Of a stretch of 64,000 nt of DNA, positions 36,397-45,407 are shown piece by piece. Source of the stretch: Paenibacillus sp. 19GGS1-52 (GTDB lineage Bacteria; Bacillota; Bacilli; Paenibacillales; Paenibacillaceae); contig NZ_CP059724.1 of assembly GCF_022369515.1 (NCBI RefSeq), positions 3,472,001 through 3,536,000 of the forward strand. Reading direction: 5' to 3'. How positions within the stretch are numbered: position 1 is the stretch's first letter; every line of letters starts with the position of its first letter. A program made the translations under genes and the position numbers. Below the pieces are notes generated by a model. It saw nothing but the letters and a program-made list of their open reading frames with translations. It searched no databases and had not been told where the DNA came from.

Positions 36397-36798
36397 TGTA
36401 ATTCCTCCCTCTATAAATTAATATTTTCTCTTGTTTGCTCACTCGTTCTTAGATTTTCACCCATTGACAGATTGAGAGATGGATAAGTCATGTAAGGATG
36501 ACATTATTTTCTGGCGGAGCCGGCGGCGGGAATAGAGCGTGGGGAATTTATCCCCAACCCAAGGATGCTTTCTGTGATCGCACTTTGGATATCCACACCT
36601 GTCTCTTGACGGCTTACCCTCCCATGTCACGCGGGGTCACTGCCCTTACATTCCTTCGTTCTGCCTCTCAAGAGGTGGATGCCGTTTCTTGCTCCTTTAC
36701 AGGGTCGTTGCCCTTATGGAAATGATTCCTGCGGCTGCTCCGTGCTTCAATTGTCTTTGGTCCTTCCAGTCCGGTGAGAAACGTGAATTCGGTTTTTC
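36397..36798. other. region between the frameshifted gene and the IS110 gene
   Basis: Noncoding. From about 36,490 the sequence becomes GC-rich with hairpin potential (GGGGAATTTATCCCC at 36541) and belongs to the downstream flank of the IS110 element. The exact end of the element could not be fixed by eye. Confidence 0.5.
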
Positions 36799-38094
36799 TT
36801 AAGCCGCCATCTGTAACTGGGCCTGACGTATCGGCCCTAAAACGTCGTTTGCATCGTACGGAATTTGCTTCGTGCCCAGCGTATGCAGGACACGGATGAG
36901 TTTCCCGCACAAAGCCACAAGGGATTGCTTTTTCTTCAGTGGATTCTGACTTCTTGTCGTAAAGTACTGGTGCAGCGCCTTAAACTCCACGTTCTTTGCC
37001 ACCATAGGCATGACCGCCCGGAACAGCAGGGCCCTTAGCCTTGCACGCCCACGTTTGGTAATGCTGGACTTGCCTTTCTTCTTTCCCGAACTGTTCTCTT
37101 TGAGATTCAGTCCAGCCAGCCGTATAATTTGCTGTCCATGCTCGTAACCGCTTAGATCCCCCACTTCTGCAAGGAAACCCGCTAGCGTCACTACTGCCAC
37201 ACCCGGCACGGTTAGCATCTCTGCAGTGCCTGGAATTTGTGACAGTAAACGCTCGACTTCAGTGAGAATCTCTTCGAGCTGTCTGGCGAACATTTCGTAC
37301 TGTTCCAGAAGCGTTTTAATCTCGATTTTTGCTGCCGGAAGTCCTTCGGTGAGTCCGATAGAACTTCTCGCCGTATCCATAAGATGCTGTGCGCGTTTAG
37401 CGCCTACGGCTCGTTTTACGTCTTTCTTCCACCGCTGAATAATGGCTTCTGTACCTAGCTTTACGATTTCTCCAGGCGTTGGAAACTCGCCCAGCGTAAG
37501 GAGAGAAGCTTTCCCCTCCCAGTCTTTAAAGACCTCTGTATATTCCGGGAAAAAGCGATCCAGCCAGTTCTGTACCCGCCTTTGCACCTGTCCAAGGTTC
37601 ACCATGATCTTCTCTCGAAGATTCATGAGAATCCGCAGATCTGCATAGACATTCGTCGGCAATTTCGGTTCGCTGTACTTCCCGTTCCGCACTAAGTCGG
37701 CAATAACTTTAGCATCTTTATAGTCGTTTTTCGTCGGTGAATTGTCTTCCAATTCTTTGCTATTGTGTACATGATGCGGATTGACAATGACCAAAGGAAT
37801 ACCTTCCTGTCCCAAATACTCCGCTAGGTTAAACCAGTAGTGTCCGGTAGGCTCAATACCGAAGAGGACGTCGCTCTTGACATGCTCCCGCTGAAGCTCC
37901 TTCATCCACTGAACCAGTTGTTCGAGTCCGGTGCGGGTATTCGAGAACACACAATCCTTTCCCAGTTCAATCCCCCGATAGTCGATAGCGCGAGCCACGT
38001 GGGTTTCTTTAGCAATGTCTGCGCCTACGACAAGGGTCTTGTCTGTAATTCTCATAATCCGTTGATTCTGTTTCTTTGATTGTTTATACTTCAT
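36799..38094 (-). mobile_element. IS110-family transposase gene
   Basis: 431 residues from ATG 38094 (AGGAGG eight bases before; the frame to 38172 has no ribosome site). N-terminal RuvC-like DEDD domain: VVGADIAKETH (Asp), LFGIEPTGHYW (Glu), TKNDYKDAKVIADLV (Asp, Asp). C-terminal Transposase_20 domain: LTVPGVAVVTLAGFLAEVGD, RLAGLNLKENSSGKKKG with the candidate catalytic Ser. The gene looks intact. IS110 elements are guided by a bridge RNA encoded in one noncoding flank; candidates are 38095-38330 and 36490-36798. Confidence 0.9.
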
Positions 38095-38910
38095 GATAGA
38101 GTGCCTCCTGTGCTGGAATTGTTCTTTGGTCGGAACGTTTTCCAGTATACAGAAGGTGCTTTTTTCTTTCAAACCTCAAATTAATTCATTACAGGAATGG
38201 CTCCTTAATTTTAATGAGGGCACTAAGGGATTCAGAGAAGAGAAGATATTCCCAATCTCACTTACTCTGTTATTGCCTCTCATTACAAAGGGTGAAATTG
38301 GCCTATAAAAAACAACTAATTATTTAACTTTTTTTAAGCTTGGAGAAGATTTTCCCGTGACAGCAACTGCTCCAACATTTTTCCCAACCTCTCTTTACGT
38401 GATTTGTGCCTTCTTGTGCCAAAGATGAATTCTGCCCTGCCGAAGCTCCACACGGGATTCACCTCTTCCTTCTTTTCCTTTCGGATTTTCTGCTGTCATT
38501 ACTCATCTTGAACGCCTAGATGCACAAATGCCTATTTCATGTTCAGCCCTTCCGCTCGTGTTGCAACACGAGAGCGTCCTATGGCGTCTACTGATTTCTG
38601 TACGTTCAGCCCTTCCTCACGGGCAGGGTTACGAACTATCTTCGCCTTCAGTACAGATCTCCCCAGGTAAGAACGCTATCTTCCTCTCCATCTATCTGCT
38701 TCATTTACTCTCGTACGCCTTTATGTTTGTCAACCTCACCCAACATACGCTAGCCTTATATGAAATTCGTGTTCCTCAGACCGGAGATTTTCCGCCGGCT
38801 TCCTTCAGATTCCACCTCGCGGAGGACACCCTTGCCTTAAGCTAATGACTACTACTGCCTTCGCCATTCGGGACTTTAACCCTAAAGATAGCGCCCATGT
38901 TGGGCGAACT

Positions 38911-38949
38911 AAAAAGGTCCCAGAAGGTATCTTCTGTGACCTTTTTTTA
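38911..38949. terminator. strong terminator hairpin
   Basis: AAAAAGGTC..AGAAG pairs with CTTCT..GACCTTTTTTT. A's and T's flank the stem, so it can act in both directions. Confidence 0.75.
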
Positions 38950-39218
38950 AATTGCCTTGGCGAACCGCTGAACTCGACTTCTCTTCCGCGATTTCTCCTT
39001 CAGCTGCTCCTCACCCGATGGTCCGGCCCCTGCTTCAGTACCAAAATGAACCGTGAAAAATAATTTTTATGGAAATCACAACAATTCGGGGGTATACCCC
39101 GATTGTTAGGGCAGAAAAGATTCGAAGCTCACCGGATCGGATGAACCGTTTGATTGCAGCCACAGAAAATGCAGTAAAAAACAGCAAATACCTTTTTGAT
39201 CAAAAAGTGGATAACTAT

Positions 39219-39250
39219 AACACCCTCAATCACTTATAGGATTGAGGGTG
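39219..39250. terminator. terminator-like hairpin
   Basis: CACCCTCAATC and GATTGAGGGTG, 11 bp, around an 8-base loop. No gene directly upstream on either strand. Confidence 0.5.
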
Positions 39251-39672
39251 AAAATATTTGACGGGGCTATGAAGGAGAGTCTACCTACCGGTACCGGGTT
39301 TATTTGAATCTTCATTAAATCCTATATAACTTAATATTCAATATGATTCATAGTTTCTTCGTACTGCGTACTATTTGAACTCTATAGTAAGGTAGCTGCT
39401 GACCTCCGTAATAGGTTTTCTTTTAATATGATTAGTATACTCTGTTTTCCCCAACATAATCCTTTACTCCGCTAAAAACTGAAATCACATCCATCGTTTC
39501 TTTATGTTTATAACGCTGGCTTCTGAAAGATATTCAGTCCGTTTTGTCCATCCTGCAGCCATAATAAATCGTCAGTATTGCAATCAAAAATGGGCACCGG
39601 CAATCTCGAAGTGTTCATTCTTTAAGACTGCTGTGCCCTCCGTCTATACAGTACAACACTTACTGGAAACAA

Positions 39673-39719
39673 AAAAGCAGTGGTGGACCGATATTTATGG
39701 TCTACCACTGCTTTTTATA
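39673..39719 (-). terminator. terminator of the Old Yellow Enzyme gene
   Basis: AAAAAGCAGTGGT and ACCACTGCTTTTT form a 13-bp stem about 30 bases past the stop at 39748. Confidence 0.85.
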
Positions 39720-39747
39720 GATGAATCACCAACAACTATAAATTCAA

Positions 39748-40788
39748 TTAAGTCAGCTCCATCATCGCATCTCTTGTAAATGGAACCAGATCATCGGTAC
39801 GTCCTTCTTGAACTTTTTTAGCCCATGCAGGGTCGACCAGAAGTGCACGTCCTACAGCAACCAGATCAAACTCATTATTCTCAAGTCGTTGCACCAAACC
39901 CTCGATGCCGACGTTGGTTGCCCCTTTACCTTCCGTGAACAGACTTGTAAAGTCACCATCAAGACCAATCGATCCAACGCTGATTGTCGGTTTGCCAGTC
40001 AGTTTTTTGGTCCATCCAGCAAAATTCAGATCAGACCCTTCGAATTCCGGCTCCCAGAAACGGCGTGTGGAACAGTGGAAGATATCTACTCCAGCTTGAA
40101 CCAACGGTGCGAGAAGTTGCTCCAGCAATTCCGGTGTTTCAGCCAGTTTAGCCTGATAATCATCTGTCTTCCACTGAGATAAACGCAGTACAATAGGGAA
40201 TTCTGGTCCGACTACTTCACGGCAAGCCTCAATCACTTCAACTGCAAAACGTGTGCGAGCCATCATATCTCCACCGTAACGATCCGTACGTGAATTGGTT
40301 TTCTCATATAGGAATTGGTCGATCAGATAGCCGTGCGCTCCATGGATTTCAACACCATCGAACCCAATGCGTTTCGCTTCAGAGGCTGCTTTTGCGAATT
40401 CCTGAACGATTGTAGCAATTTCAGCTTCCGAATAATCATTAACATGACCTTTGGCTCCCATATGCCAGATCTGTGGAATAATTCGACCGCCAGCTTCATG
40501 TACTTCAGATACAACATGTACCCAGCCATTCATTGCAGCTTCCCCATAAAAGTGCGGCACATTCGCTTGATTGGATGCATCCGGGTGATTAATTATCGTC
40601 CCTTCCGTCACAATAAGCCCCACTGCGTTCTCTGCTCTGCGGCGGTAATAGCTAGCAACATTCAAACCCGGGATACCGTCCGGAGAAAATTGACGCGTCA
40701 TTGGCGCCATCACGATCCGATTGGATAACTTCAAGTGACCTAACTCTATAGGTTGGAACAATGCTTCTACGGATTGAGAATAATTCAT
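39748..40788 (-). CDS. Old Yellow Enzyme-type NADH:flavin oxidoreductase
   Basis: 346 residues from ATG 40788 (TGGAGG five bases before). FMN-dependent TIM barrel: LSNRIVMAPMTR, the EGTIINHPDAS region, GFDGVEIHGAHGYLIDQFL with the His/His pair, RTDRYGGD, and VAVGRALLVDPAWA. It reduces activated C=C bonds of electrophiles. Between IPQIWHMGAKGHVN and YSEAEI, near residue 116, a loop of about 25 residues usual in the family (PSG..-containing) is missing without a frame change. A TetR regulator lies directly upstream on the same strand and shares an operator core with it. Confidence 0.87.
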   Translation of the reverse strand: MNYSQSVEALFQPIELGHLKLSNRIVMAPMTRQFSPDGIPGLNVASYYRRRAENAVGLIVTEGTIINHPDASNQANVPHFYGEAAMNGWVHVVSEVHEAGGRIIPQIWHMGAKGHVNDYSEAEIATIVQEFAKAASEAKRIGFDGVEIHGAHGYLIDQFLYEKTNSRTDRYGGDMMARTRFAVEVIEACREVVGPEFPIVLRLSQWKTDDYQAKLAETPELLEQLLAPLVQAGVDIFHCSTRRFWEPEFEGSDLNFAGWTKKLTGKPTISVGSIGLDGDFTSLFTEGKGATNVGIEGLVQRLENNEFDLVAVGRALLVDPAWAKKVQEGRTDDLVPFTRDAMMELT

Positions 40789-40955
40789 AATAACCTCCAC
40801 ATATTTCGTTTTATATAAGTTGACCTAGGAGATGTTAAACAGCAACCAGCCTGGTTAACAGCTAGACGTTACTTCCAAATGAATCAATACACGATTTTTA
40901 ACGAAAAGCCCCAACTCCTTCAAGGTTTCGTGGTGTATTAATCCGCCTTAAATTA

Positions 40956-40977
40956 TTTTTGACTTCGTAGTCAAAAA
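40956..40977 (-). promoter_or_regulatory. operator upstream of the Old Yellow Enzyme gene
   Basis: TTTTTGAC-TTCGTA-GTCAAAAA, an 8-bp inverted repeat. The core TTGAC-N6-GTCAA is the same as in the palindrome before the TetR gene (41582-41611). Probable TetR binding site. Confidence 0.72.
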
Positions 40978-40993
40978 TTTCACAAAAAAAAGA

Positions 40994-41569
40994 TCAAGAC
41001 ATGATCATGCCAAATGAAGTACGCAGAACCGTCTTGATCTGTTCACGGGATGAACCTGATTTCTCCATAACTCTCACACCAAGAATGGTGTTATTTAGAT
41101 AAGATGCAAGCTCTATACTCGTATACCGGTTGGAAATTAACTGTTGTTTCTGGCCACTACTTATAATCTTCTCTAATACCAGTTGAACCTCCTCTACCAT
41201 GAGCTCAGCTTCGCGTGTGACCTGCTCGTCATCTGTTCCGAATTCGAGTGATGCATTCACAATTAGACACCCTTGGCAGCCAGTTTCATCGTCTAAAAGG
41301 GAATATCGTAAGGCATCGAGTTTATCACCGGGAGACGAATCCAGGGCTTCAATCTCTTTCAGTTTCGCTATAACCTGTTCACGGTAAAGTGCCAGCGCCT
41401 TCAGGAACAACGATCGCTTGTCTTTAAAAACACAGTACAAACTTTGCTTTTTGACTCCTGTAGTAAGCGTAAGGTCCTCATAAGAAGTTGCTTTGAAGCC
41501 TTGATTCCAGAACACTTCCATAGTCTGTTGTAATACACGATCGACATCAAATTCTCTTGGTCTGCTCAT
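40994..41569 (-). CDS. TetR-family repressor
   Basis: 191 residues. N-terminal HTH: FDVDRVLQQTMEVFWNQGF, TSYEDLTLTTGVKKQSLY, FKDKRSLFLKAL. The C-terminal domain has GCQGCLIVNASLEF, with the Cys pair seen in YxaF/LmrA-like and AcrR-like regulators and possibly an electrophile sensor. It precedes the Old Yellow Enzyme gene and both have the same palindrome core, so it most likely represses itself and the reductase until an electrophile is present. Confidence 0.87.
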   Translation of the reverse strand: MSRPREFDVDRVLQQTMEVFWNQGFKATSYEDLTLTTGVKKQSLYCVFKDKRSLFLKALALYREQVIAKLKEIEALDSSPGDKLDALRYSLLDDETGCQGCLIVNASLEFGTDDEQVTREAELMVEEVQLVLEKIISSGQKQQLISNRYTSIELASYLNNTILGVRVMEKSGSSREQIKTVLRTSFGMIMS

Positions 41570-41581
41570 GGGATTAATATA

Positions 41582-41611
41582 TCAGTTATTGACCACGCAG
41601 TCAATAACTGA
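41582..41611 (-). promoter_or_regulatory. operator upstream of the TetR gene
   Basis: TCAGTTATTGAC (41582-41593) and GTCAATAACTGA (41600-41611), a perfect 12-bp inverted repeat with a 6-base spacer, 12 bases before the start codon. Autoregulatory site. Confidence 0.8.
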
Positions 41612-41720
41612 TCTTTTCACCTCCTATTTGAAAGAGGATGGTTACAATGGATAAACATAAATTTTTATATAAATGAACAAAAGCACCGATCCCCCCAAAG
41701 TGTGAAGACAGGTGTCAGAA

Positions 41721-41778
41721 GAAAATAAAGTATTAGACTGAAAATAAAGTGTTAGACTCGGAAAATAAAGTTGTATCC
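41721..41778. repeat. 19-bp tandem units (left set)
   Basis: GAAAATAAAGTATTAGACT at 41721, GAAAATAAAGTGTTAGACT at 41740 and a degenerate third unit at 41761. Inverted copies occur at 42352-42503. Terminal repeats of this multi-unit type are typical of IS21-like elements. Confidence 0.7.
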
Positions 41779-41851
41779 TGAAAACAGGAAACCCGGGTTA
41801 GAAAATAATCAAAAGCATCGCACATTCTTCCTATTAGGAGTGGAAAATAAT

Positions 41852-42205
41852 ATGAATGTATTGAAATTTATTGGAGGTATTGATCTCCACGATAGCACGG
41901 TTGAATTAGTTAGTTATGATGAAAGTTCAAAAGTGTTATCAATTACCATTGACTTATGTCACTGGCGGCAACCTTCTTATAATGAGCAGACAGACCCAGA
42001 AACGATTATCAAGACTCTAAAATTCACAGGGGTTTCTCAATATATTTCATCACGTAACACTCTAACATTCGATAGCAATGACATTCTTGATGTAAATTTC
42101 ATTCCCGCAACTGATGGTGAACAGGTAGAATTTATTTTAAACAGTGACGATGATATTATTACGCTCACTATAAAAGCTGAGCATGTAGAATGGATTAACA
42201 GCTAA
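41852..42205 (+). CDS. hypothetical protein, acidic, possibly an immunity protein
   Basis: 117 residues from ATG 41852 (TTAGGAG upstream). Rich in beta strands: KFIGGIDLHDSTVELVSYDE, VLSITIDLCHW and DDDIITLTIKAEHVEWI. No family recognised; size and composition recall small immunity proteins. It lies between the left and right sets of the 19-bp repeats, so it may be cargo captured in a mobile element. Confidence 0.5.
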   Translation: MNVLKFIGGIDLHDSTVELVSYDESSKVLSITIDLCHWRQPSYNEQTDPETIIKTLKFTGVSQYISSRNTLTFDSNDILDVNFIPATDGEQVEFILNSDDDIITLTIKAEHVEWINS

Positions 42206-42208
42206 AAA

Positions 42209-42358
42209 ATGATCCGTCAGGCTAAAGATTCTTTAGGACTTTTCCGCCAAGTCTACAATACAGTCGGCCAGATCGAGCAGCGGCAACTAACACTCCTGGC
42301 TCTTCTTCCGGATGCGTCCGCCGACGGTAATGACGGCACCAGTCAATGCTCAGTCTAA
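42209..42358 (+). pseudogene. C-terminal fragment of a mobile-element protein
   Basis: 49 codons from ATG 42209 (AKDSLGLFRQVYNTVGQIEQ then LLALLPDASADGND) with a higher GC content than the preceding gene. Its stop codon lies in the first inverted 19-bp unit, as expected for the end of a transposase next to the element's terminus. Family not certain. Confidence 0.4.
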
Positions 42359-42503
42359 TTCTTTATTTTCTCAAAGCCGCGTCGACTGGAAGTACAAACA
42401 CCTTCTCCTAGCTATCAGTCTAAAACTTATTCCTCATAGGCTGACGATTCCTCAGCTCCAAAATCTTGTAGGATCAACAATTTCAGTCTAAGACTTTATT
42501 TTC
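42352..42503. repeat. 19-bp units in inverted orientation (right set)
   Basis: AGTCTAATTCTTTATTTTC at 42352, a degenerate copy at 42418 and AGTCTAAGACTTTATTTTC at 42485. Together with 41721-41778 they frame a 0.57-kb segment. Confidence 0.7.
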
Positions 42504-43057
42504 TTTATTCAACAGGTGCTTCATATGTCCGTTTTTAAACGGTCCTTCCATTAAACTAAGCAAAAAAGAGAATGGTGATATTTAACTTAACTATACAGTG
42601 TTAGCTCCTTCTCTCCCTCACTCCTTAGGATTAACATGCATCAATCTATCCTGCAGCAGAAAATACTCTATATTCTCATACATATTCTAACCTATTTTAT
42701 TTTGTATACTTCTTACCTTATATCTGACCGCCGGTCGAGGAATATGTAGTAAGTCCAAGTGAATGTCTTCGTATACATCGATAAACTTCTGATTCAAAAT
42801 TCGAGGCCTGTTAGCTTTTCGAAGCAAAAACACAAAAAGAAGAGGAGCTGCTTCAGAAAGCAACTCAATATCAACCAGTAAATCGGTTCAAAAAGTCCAC
42901 GCCAATAATAAACCAAACCCAATTGCAACGCCATAGATAGCTGAGCTTGTCATAGCAGAAATAGTATATGTATTATTGCGGCTGGCTTCATGGTTGCTAA
43001 CGCTTTTTTTGCAACCATTAAGACATCATTGTTTATACATAATTGAAAATCGTCATA
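42504..43057. other. intergenic region with a possible membrane-protein remnant
   Basis: No intact gene. On the minus strand 42888-43012 an open frame encodes about 40 residues (SNHEASRNNTYTISAMTSSA then a hydrophobic end), perhaps the tail of a membrane protein. It has no start and I give it little weight. Confidence 0.35.
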
Positions 43058-43203
43058 ATGTAGGTAACTTTGTGTCAATAAACCACAATTTAAGTGCATT
43101 TGTGCATTTTTCATTGACACAAATGTGCCTACATAAAAAAAGAAAAGCCTGATATATCAAGCTTTTCGCGAGAAGGTTATGTAGGCAACTTTGTGTCATT
43201 GGA
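43058..43203. repeat. ACTTTGTGTC-type multi-unit repeat
   Basis: Direct unit TGTAGGTAACTTTGTGTCAA (43059), inverted unit TTGACACAAATGTGCCTACA (43113), a hairpin AAAAGCCTGATATATCAAGCTTTT, and a third direct unit ATGTAGGCAACTTTGTGTCA (43179). The order is the same as in the TTCTTGTC-type copies. A single reversed unit occurs at 30113. Confidence 0.75.
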
Positions 43204-43303
43204 CATTAATTAAATGTATTCGCTGAATTAAGATATGTTTCGGAACCAGTTATTAATTTACTTCTGAAGAAGCTGTACGAAAACTGTATCTACTATTCAT
43301 GAC

Positions 43304-43801
43304 TTACCTGTAATGAGGGCAAAAATCATTCAAGATTTCACTGGAATCGAATGTCTGGTTATATTCCTCGGCTTTATCATCAACTGCTGCTATCCCTTGA
43401 ATGATAAGAGATTCAGGAGCCTCATCATCAATTGAATAATTAAAAGGGTAATTATTCAAATGCCATCGATTTACTTCGTAGTTTAAATAGACAATGTTAC
43501 GTTTATTCTGATAACTTAGCGAGTTCCAATCAAAAGGGTCAATCACTGACAGAAAACCATTAAAATCATTTAAATCTTCCACATCAATATAATTAGTATG
43601 TACTTTTTGCTCCCATAGTTTTATTTGATTCTCAACAAAATTTTTGTTTTTTGGATATTCATTATGTTGTAACTTCCAAGTATTATATCTTTCTTTAAAA
43701 TCGCTTTTGTTATCCTGCCATGTACAGAATTTCAGTAAACCCAAAATTAATATCATAGCAGTTAGTTTGATAATAAATGACATAAGCTTTGATGATTTCA
43801 T
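43304..43801 (-). CDS. membrane-anchored hypothetical protein
   Basis: 165 residues with one N-terminal hydrophobic segment (about 8-25), then a soluble acidic/aromatic domain (YNTWKLQHNEYPKN, DLNDFNGFLSVIDPFDW, NNYPFNYSIDDEAP). Probably outside the membrane. No family recognised. It is separated from the RusA-like genes by 150 bases. Confidence 0.5.
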   Translation of the reverse strand: MKSSKLMSFIIKLTAMILILGLLKFCTWQDNKSDFKERYNTWKLQHNEYPKNKNFVENQIKLWEQKVHTNYIDVEDLNDFNGFLSVIDPFDWNSLSYQNKRNIVYLNYEVNRWHLNNYPFNYSIDDEAPESLIIQGIAAVDDKAEEYNQTFDSSEILNDFCPHYR

Positions 43802-43956
43802 TTAAGTTTCCTTTCGAGGTATTCTTAAGCACCTTAAGAATTACCATATACGTCCTTCTAGTATCGCCAAGTAATTTTAAAGGGCCAATCTCAAATCAAT
43901 TCCAACTTATGCTGGTTTCTAAAAATACTATATTTCCTTTTGACAATCTTTCTATA

Positions 43957-44679
43957 TTACATTGCTTTACTTGCCCATTTCTCAATCAGTCGGTCTATCT
44001 CTCTCCACAAATTGTTATGGCGCTCATATTCCTCGAGAACCAATCGAACTACTCCATCCTCTGGGTCTTTTATGGACCGTGGTAATTTAATGATTTGATA
44101 CTGAATAATGGAATGCTTGGGGAACCCTTTGGGACGGGGATCCTCGCCCATTATAATCCCAGTTGGAGGTTTTATTGCTTCGTTTACCATTGGTACAATA
44201 TAACGAGCCAAATTGTCTAAATCAATTTCTTGATCTTTTGGTGGCACATACAGGATGGTAATCTTCAAATTAATTAAGAGTGGCCATAGCACAGCGTATC
44301 GGTCCTTATATCTGTCTATCATAGACCGTATGACCTCTTTAAATGCTTCGCTATCCCCTTTTTTGGTCGGTAAACCGGTTGAGCCAAGAGGGCTGAATGG
44401 TGCGGAAATAATAAACTTTCGATGATCTTCGAAAATTTTGTCCAGAATATCGCCCTTCCCACTTTCATAGTTATTGAAAAGTAGGGACAAACCTTGAGGA
44501 TCAATCCTGAAGCCTCTCATAAATGCAGATTGCACATCCTGTATATAGTACCTTTCCAATACATTCGGATCTTCAGCATCTCCAAATCCGAAATCTTGGA
44601 CCATTTTAACCCTATCACGATAATCCCTTAACTTGTCATAAGCTTTTTCTAACTCATATGAATCGTGCCATTCGACCAA
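43957..44679 (-). CDS. RusA-like protein, second of a coupled pair
   Basis: 240 residues. The middle part LLINLKITILYVPPKDQEID then LDNLARYIVPMVNEAI is the RusA fold's signature strand plus D-x-DNL helix (Holliday-junction resolvase family). The N-terminal 130 residues are extra and helical. The gene overlaps the preceding one by 31 bases. RusA enzymes cut four-way junctions as dimers; a coupled pair of two different RusA-like subunits is unusual and may form a heterodimer. Confidence 0.55.
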   Translation of the reverse strand: MVEWHDSYELEKAYDKLRDYRDRVKMVQDFGFGDAEDPNVLERYYIQDVQSAFMRGFRIDPQGLSLLFNNYESGKGDILDKIFEDHRKFIISAPFSPLGSTGLPTKKGDSEAFKEVIRSMIDRYKDRYAVLWPLLINLKITILYVPPKDQEIDLDNLARYIVPMVNEAIKPPTGIIMGEDPRPKGFPKHSIIQYQIIKLPRSIKDPEDGVVRLVLEEYERHNNLWREIDRLIEKWASKAM

Positions 44680-45191
44680 GTCCTCTCCACATCATAACGA
44701 TAGTCACCGTCGTCTTCGGTAAATCCGGATCCACTTCGAATCATATTGTATAACTGTAAGTCTTCTAAGAAATCTCTTATTGGTGCCATTTTGATTTGAA
44801 TTAACGGTTTTTCATTTTCCAGCTGAATGTGATAATTAACGATGAGTATGGCTACTTGTCTATCATCTAACAAAGGTAGCCGCAGTTTTTTCGATTCTCT
44901 TGGATAAAGCAAGTCAATATAATTCTTAGCCAATTGATGTATGCTTGGAGGGTTTCCCCTTTTTGGATAGAAATCCATTTGTAGCACTACAGGCCCTCGA
45001 TACGCCCCTCGGTGATTGGAACACATATATGAATTGAGTTCATCTAGAAACCGTTGCTTTTCCTTTCCCCGCATGCTTTTTTTGCTGTATGTTTCTTGGT
45101 TAATTGAAAAAGATAATCGCTTCATGTAACGATCTCTGTAACGGTGGTAATTGCCTGGGCTTGTCCCCAGCAAATAATCAAGTTTCCTCAT
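44649..45191 (-). CDS. RusA-like protein, first of a coupled pair
   Basis: 180 residues. YRGPVVLQMDFYPKRGN then IHQLAKNYIDLLYP and LRLPLLDDRQVAILIVNYH follow the RusA order (strand, D/H-x3-K-N-x-D helix, then DDRQV). The usual Asp before the KN helix is His here (SIHQLAKNY), so one metal ligand may be altered. A weak ribosome site (AAAGGAGAT) precedes ATG 45191. It lies in a minus-strand series with a STAND ATPase, which hints at a defence-related or mobile-element role. Confidence 0.55.
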   Translation of the reverse strand: MRKLDYLLGTSPGNYHRYRDRYMKRLSFSINQETYSKKSMRGKEKQRFLDELNSYMCSNHRGAYRGPVVLQMDFYPKRGNPPSIHQLAKNYIDLLYPRESKKLRLPLLDDRQVAILIVNYHIQLENEKPLIQIKMAPIRDFLEDLQLYNMIRSGSGFTEDDGDYRYDVERTWSNGTIHMS

Positions 45192-45407
45192 ATATCTCCT
45201 TTATAAGTCCAGCAACTTAAAATTGTCTCATTTCGCTTCTTCTAAATTATACTAATATTTTCTCCGTACTCCAATATCTTTAATTACATCACGAACGCTA
45301 TCTTATAGTTATAAAATCAAAAAAGATATCTCTGATTAGGAGATACCCTTTTTTGAGTAGGCTGCTTTTGACTCTTTTTATGGCCTCTCACAAGTATTTA
45401 CTTAGTA

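Larger units (their letters stand above)
38095..39672. other. 1.58-kb region without a supported gene
   Basis: 38095-38330 is the IS110 upstream flank. 38,340-38,960 is a GC-richer block with several hairpins (GTTGCAACAC at 38558; GCGCCCATGTTGGGCG at 38891) that looks like the noncoding end of some mobile element; I recall similar text in other Firmicutes but cannot name it. It ends with a terminator at 38911-38949. 39,080-39,107 is a palindrome (ACAATTCGGGG / ACCCCGATTGT), and 39219-39250 a hairpin (CACCCTCAATC / GATTGAGGGTG). The rest shows nothing. Confidence 0.5.

Noticed and set aside
38528..39063. ORFs of 105 and 72 codons after the IS110 gene
   Set aside because: No ribosome site, composition and hairpins suggest noncoding element DNA.
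39504..39779. Plus-strand ORF of 91 codons
   Set aside because: It runs through the terminator and into the end of the Old Yellow Enzyme gene on the other strand.
41721..41778. Tandem 19-bp repeats, possible CRISPR
   Set aside because: Units are directly adjacent with no spacers, and inverted copies occur 600 bp away; they fit IS terminal repeats.
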